A stretch of DNA of 7,885 nt from an uncultured Bilophila sp. GTDB lineage: Bacteria > Desulfobacterota > Desulfovibrionia > Desulfovibrionales > Desulfovibrionaceae. Positions within the stretch are counted from its first letter, which is position 1, and each line of letters starts with the position of its first letter. The stretch is taken from NCBI GenBank assembly GCA_902373525.1, contig CABKMN010000107.1:1-7885 (forward strand), in the 5' to 3' direction. A program made the position numbers and the translations under genes. Below the pieces are notes generated by a model, which had not been told where the DNA came from, did not search any database, and saw nothing but the letters and a program-made list of their open reading frames with translations. Positions 5,891-7,885 of this stretch are shown piece after piece.

Positions 5891-6928
5891 TTACACGTCC
5901 CTGAGCAGCGCCTCCATCACCCGTTCGGGCGTTAGCGTATACATACAGGCGTGATCGCGGTCGCAATGCTTCCTGCCGTGCAACGTACACGGACGGCACG
6001 CCAGCGGAACCTCCAAGACCCGATCCTTCGGACCGGCGGGGAAGAACCCCCATTCCTCCGTGGTGGGCCCGAACAGGGCGAGCACGGGCGTGCCCACGGC
6101 TCCGGCAAGATGCATCGGCCCGGAATCACCGGTGATCAGCACCGAAGAGGCCCGCAGCAAGGCGCAGGTTTCGCGCAGGGACGTCCGGTTGGTGAAGTCG
6201 CGGACGGCGGGAATCCCGTCCAGCGCCTCGCCTCGCCCGACGACAATCCATGAGATGCCGCGCTCTTCAAGCGCCGCCATAACCCGCCGCCAGTGTGAGG
6301 CTTTCCATGCCTTATCGGGATGCGTGGCGTAGGGATGCAGGGCGACGGGCGCGGCAGCGCCTTTGTCGGGGAGCCGCTCCAGCAGACGGCGTCCCCGCGC
6401 CTCTTCTTCGGGGGAAAGCCAGATGCGCGGCAACAGTTCCGAGCGCGGAGGAGGCGTCGTCTCCACGGCAAGGGCGTACCGCTGCGGGACGTTCCACAGC
6501 CGGAGTTTTTCCCGGAACACGCGGCCCTTGCTGAGCAGAAAAAGGCGGCGTTCGAGCCCCAGCTTGGCGTAACGTTTCACCGGACCTTTCCAGAGCAGGG
6601 ACAACAGACGCGTACGCAACGTACCATGCAGATCGAGCAGGCCGTGTCCGGCATAAGTTTCCGCCAGTTCCCGGAACACGCCGAGCTGGCGCGGGAGGCG
6701 CAGGTCCGGCTTGCGAAGCCCCACGACGGAACGCACCGCCGGGTGCCCTTCCAGAATGGGCGCGAAAGCCTCGCGGGTGATGACCGTAAACGTCCAGCCG
6801 CGCGTGCGGTGCCAGTAATCCAGAACCCCGGTGGTCAGAGCCAGATCGCCGAGCGCGCTCAGGCGGACGACGATCCATTCGGCAGGCTCCCGCACGGGGG
6901 CATCGTATCCGGAAGATGAAGTTGTCAT
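5891..6928 (-). CDS. GT9-family glycosyltransferase, ADP-heptose:LPS heptosyltransferase type
   Basis: 345 residues, typical for the family that adds heptose (or a related sugar) to the lipopolysaccharide core on the cytoplasmic face of the inner membrane. VRLSALGDLALTTGVL (21-36) is the N-terminal nucleotide-sugar transferase opening, and GDSGPMHLAGAVGTPVLALFGPT (267-289) is the diagnostic C-terminal motif. His198, in ALHPYATHPDKAW, sits in the usual middle segment. A late Cys cluster (311, 314, 322, 328) resembles the C-rich end of many members. The exact acceptor sugar cannot be read, so I give no waa/rfa symbol. The ATG at 6928 has only a weak AGG-type ribosome site, and the first dozen residues look disordered, so the true start could be slightly inside. 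It converges with aroE, diverges from the tRNA gene, and has no adjoining LPS genes in the window. Confidence 0.92.
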   Translation of the reverse strand: MTTSSSGYDAPVREPAEWIVVRLSALGDLALTTGVLDYWHRTRGWTFTVITREAFAPILEGHPAVRSVVGLRKPDLRLPRQLGVFRELAETYAGHGLLDLHGTLRTRLLSLLWKGPVKRYAKLGLERRLFLLSKGRVFREKLRLWNVPQRYALAVETTPPPRSELLPRIWLSPEEEARGRRLLERLPDKGAAAPVALHPYATHPDKAWKASHWRRVMAALEERGISWIVVGRGEALDGIPAVRDFTNRTSLRETCALLRASSVLITGDSGPMHLAGAVGTPVLALFGPTTEEWGFFPAGPKDRVLEVPLACRPCTLHGRKHCDRDHACMYTLTPERVMEALLRDV

Positions 6929-6987
6929 AGCCGGAACCTACCAGCAGCGCTGGCAAAAGAAAAGATTTCTCTACCCGATGTGCGGAG

Positions 6988-7016
6988 AAAAACCCGTTCC
7001 GGGCGCGCCGGGAACG
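6988..7016 (-). terminator. Hairpin with T-run on the minus strand, upstream of the GT9 gene
   Basis: CGTTCC/GGAACG (6995-7000 and 7011-7016) encloses the palindrome GGCGCGCC (7002-7009). Read on the minus strand the stem is followed by GG and five T residues (6992-6988). It may stop leftward transcription coming across the tRNA, or act as an attenuator or binding site in the GT9 leader. The stem is short, so the call is tentative. Confidence 0.4.
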
Positions 7017-7035
7017 CTCCGCCGCAACCTTCCTC

Positions 7036-7064
7036 TTGCTCTTTGCCGCGATATCCGCTAAAGT
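7036..7064 (+). promoter_or_regulatory. Promoter of the tRNA-Ser gene
   Basis: TTGCTC (7036-7041), a 17-base spacer and TAAAGT (7059-7064; 4 of 6 matches) end 12 bases before the first tRNA base. Transcription would start a few bases upstream of the mature 5' end, the usual geometry for a tRNA gene. Confidence 0.6.
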
Positions 7065-7076
7065 CTCTCGCTGGAC

Positions 7077-7170
7077 GGAGAGGTAGCGAAGCGGCCGTAA
7101 CGCGCTCGACTCGAAATCGAGTTACCGGTGATGAGCTGGTACGTGGGTTCGAATCCCACCCTCTCCGCCA
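7077..7170 (+). tRNA. tRNA-Ser, anticodon CGA (reads UCG)
   Basis: A 94-base class II tRNA. The acceptor stem pairs GGAGAGG (7077-7083) with CCTCTCC (7160-7166), followed by discriminator G and an encoded CCA. The anticodon stem CTCGA/TCGAG (7105-7109, 7117-7121) holds the loop CTCGAAA with anticodon CGA at 7112-7114. The long variable arm has a TACC/GGTA stem, as serine tRNAs require. The T arm is GTGGG-TTCGAAT-CCCAC. The gene is complete although an integrase gene follows within 100 bases, consistent with an element that restores the tRNA 3' end when it inserts. Confidence 0.96.
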
Positions 7171-7192
7171 CTTATGCTAACGCGCTGGATTC
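7098..7192 (+). repeat. 15-bp imperfect direct repeat: tRNA anticodon arm and downstream terminator
   Basis: TAACGCGCTCGACTC (7098-7112, inside the tRNA) and TAACGCGCTGGATTC (7178-7192, just past it) agree at 13 of 15 bases, with the first nine identical. The second copy forms most of the left arm of the terminator stem. It may be an old attachment-site fragment, a recombinase binding site or chance. Confidence 0.4.
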
Positions 7193-7208
7193 AGTGCGTT
7201 TTTTATTT
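7179..7208 (+). terminator. Intrinsic terminator after the tRNA
   Basis: AACGCGCTG (7179-7187) pairs with CAGTGCGTT (7192-7200), with one G-T pair and a GATT loop, followed by TTTTATTT. It ends the tRNA transcript 9 bases past the CCA and insulates the integrase. Confidence 0.85.
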
Positions 7209-7222
7209 GGCATGAGCTTTAT

Positions 7223-7249
7223 TCCCTGTGGATACATTTCAGGGATACA
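7223..7249 (+). repeat. Short inverted and direct repeats in the integrase leader
   Basis: TCCCTG (7223-7228) and CAGGGA (7240-7245) can pair around an 11-base loop. Overlapping this, GGATACA occurs twice (7230-7236 and 7243-7249), 13 bases apart. They sit just before the integrase ribosome site and could be a recombinase or regulator binding site. The repeats are short, so chance is possible. Confidence 0.35.
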
Positions 7250-7263
7250 GTTTGGAGCTCAAC

Positions 7264-7885
7264 ATGCCATCCTCTCACAGGGTTTCTCACCCACGTCCCA
7301 GCTCACACCTCACTCTCCATCGCGGTATTCTCTATTTCCGCATTCTTGTTCCCAACCACCTGCAATCATTGCTTGGCAAATGTGAGATCAGGCGTTCTCT
7401 GAATGGCCTGGACAGTCGAACCGCACGCTCCAAAGCGCTGCGACTCTCGCTCGTTGCCCAACACTTTTTTGCCCTGTCCGAAGACCTGGTCGAAGAACGG
7501 ATACATTCCGTGCAGGATAATATCTCACAACAATTTGGCATTACAAAAGAAAATATCAAATCCGTGGGTACATTTCTGTTCGATTCCACACTGAAAAAAG
7601 ACCTGTCTCCAGCTTCCCTGACCCTCTTGCTTCCCTCTTTTCTGAGGGAACAAAAGGGAATCCTTTCCATCAAAATATTTTCTGAAAAGGCTGCTCCTGT
7701 CCGCAAAGACCCCATACAGGACAAAGCCCCTGCCGTCAGACAAGAAGGCAATATCCTTACCAGGTCAGCTGAAAAAACACGCCGCAGGATCAGACTGGAA
7801 GGGAAAAAGGAACTCCCCAGTCTCAGGGACGCTTTTGATGCCTACGTCAAAGCCAAGACGCTCACATGGTCAGCCGCAAGCGCCA
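7264..7885 (+). CDS. Tyrosine-recombinase (phage-type) integrase, N-terminal part, cut by the window edge
   Basis: 207 codons with no stop run off the right edge. The family breaks and rejoins DNA at attachment sites through an active-site tyrosine near the C-terminus, which lies beyond the window, so activity cannot be judged. The visible part has LHRGILYFRILVPNHL (18-33) followed by KCEIRRSLNGLDSRTARSKAL, the YxR...VP...R.SL pattern of the N-terminal arm-binding region of many proteobacterial integrases. A variable helical and charged linker runs from about 75 to 180. LPSLRDAFDAYVKAKTLTW (from Leu184) looks like the first helix of the core-binding domain. GGAG lies 6 bases before ATG 7264. 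Codon use and base composition are AT-richer than in secDF or aroE, suggesting transfer. Its position beside tRNA-Ser(CGA) suggests that gene is its target. Confidence 0.85.
   Translation, partial: MPSSHRVSHPRPSSHLTLHRGILYFRILVPNHLQSLLGKCEIRRSLNGLDSRTARSKALRLSLVAQHFFALSEDLVEERIHSVQDNISQQFGITKENIKSVGTFLFDSTLKKDLSPASLTLLLPSFLREQKGILSIKIFSEKAAPVRKDPIQDKAPAVRQEGNILTRSAEKTRRRIRLEGKKELPSLRDAFDAYVKAKTLTWSAASA

Larger units (their letters stand above)
7171..7885. mobile_element. Left edge of a genomic island or prophage at tRNA-Ser
   Basis: An integrase-like gene starts 93 bases after an intact tRNA 3' end and points away from it, the common arrangement at the junction of a tRNA-integrated element. 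Base composition drops sharply from the GC-rich chromosome on the left to a more AT-rich, less biased sequence here. The exact attachment core and the far end are outside the window, so the left boundary given is approximate. Confidence 0.7.

Noticed and set aside
5520..6053. 177-codon minus-strand frame across the aroE/GT9 junction
   Set aside because: It crosses the bidirectional terminator and overlaps the GT9 C-terminus in another frame.
7332..7751. 139-codon minus-strand frame inside the integrase
   Set aside because: The plus strand is open from 7264 to the edge with an integrase-type N-terminus and a ribosome site; the minus frame resembles no family I know.

Overview
The window looks like a GC-rich, Gram-negative, anaerobic chromosome, most likely a member of the Desulfovibrionaceae. 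I infer this from a hydrogenase-maturation gene (hypC), a SecF half with an enlarged membrane domain, a GT9 heptosyltransferase-type gene for lipopolysaccharide, high G+C at third codon positions, and an integrase N-terminus of a type I associate with that group. No species can be named from the sequence alone.

Layout, left to right. A long hairpin (10-65) lies beyond the end of hypC (minus strand, 76-324). hypC and a small unidentified secreted protein (plus strand, 523-1092) diverge from a 198-base region that holds a candidate promoter for each. Next is a fused secDF (1263-3941), one 892-residue chain carrying both the SecD and SecF halves of the Sec translocon's proton-driven accessory unit. 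About 850 bases without a convincing gene follow: a run of seven back-to-back hairpins ending in a strong terminator (3959-4241), then a 159-bp AT-rich miniature transposon-like element (4245-4403) with 15-bp terminal inverted repeats and a perfect 8-bp target duplication, then 378 bases of leader in front of aroE. aroE (4790-5629, shikimate dehydrogenase) ends at a terminator that can work on both strands. It converges with a minus-strand GT9 glycosyltransferase gene (5891-6928).

The right end is a tRNA-Ser(CGA) gene with an intact 3' end and encoded CCA (7077-7170), a terminator hairpin, and the first 207 codons of a tyrosine-recombinase-like integrase (7264 to the window edge). The integrase is visibly poorer in G+C than the genes to its left. 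This is the usual arrangement at the left junction of a prophage or genomic island integrated at a tRNA 3' end, and the rest of the element lies beyond the window.

The core genes are ordinary housekeeping functions: hydrogenase maturation, protein export, aromatic amino acid synthesis and cell envelope synthesis. They do not form one operon. The unusual content is between and beside them: the miniature element inserted in the U-tract of the secDF terminator, the hairpin run, the fused and enlarged SecDF, the possibly leaderless secreted protein, and the tRNA-linked island edge. I saw no CRISPR array, rRNA or toxin-antitoxin pair.
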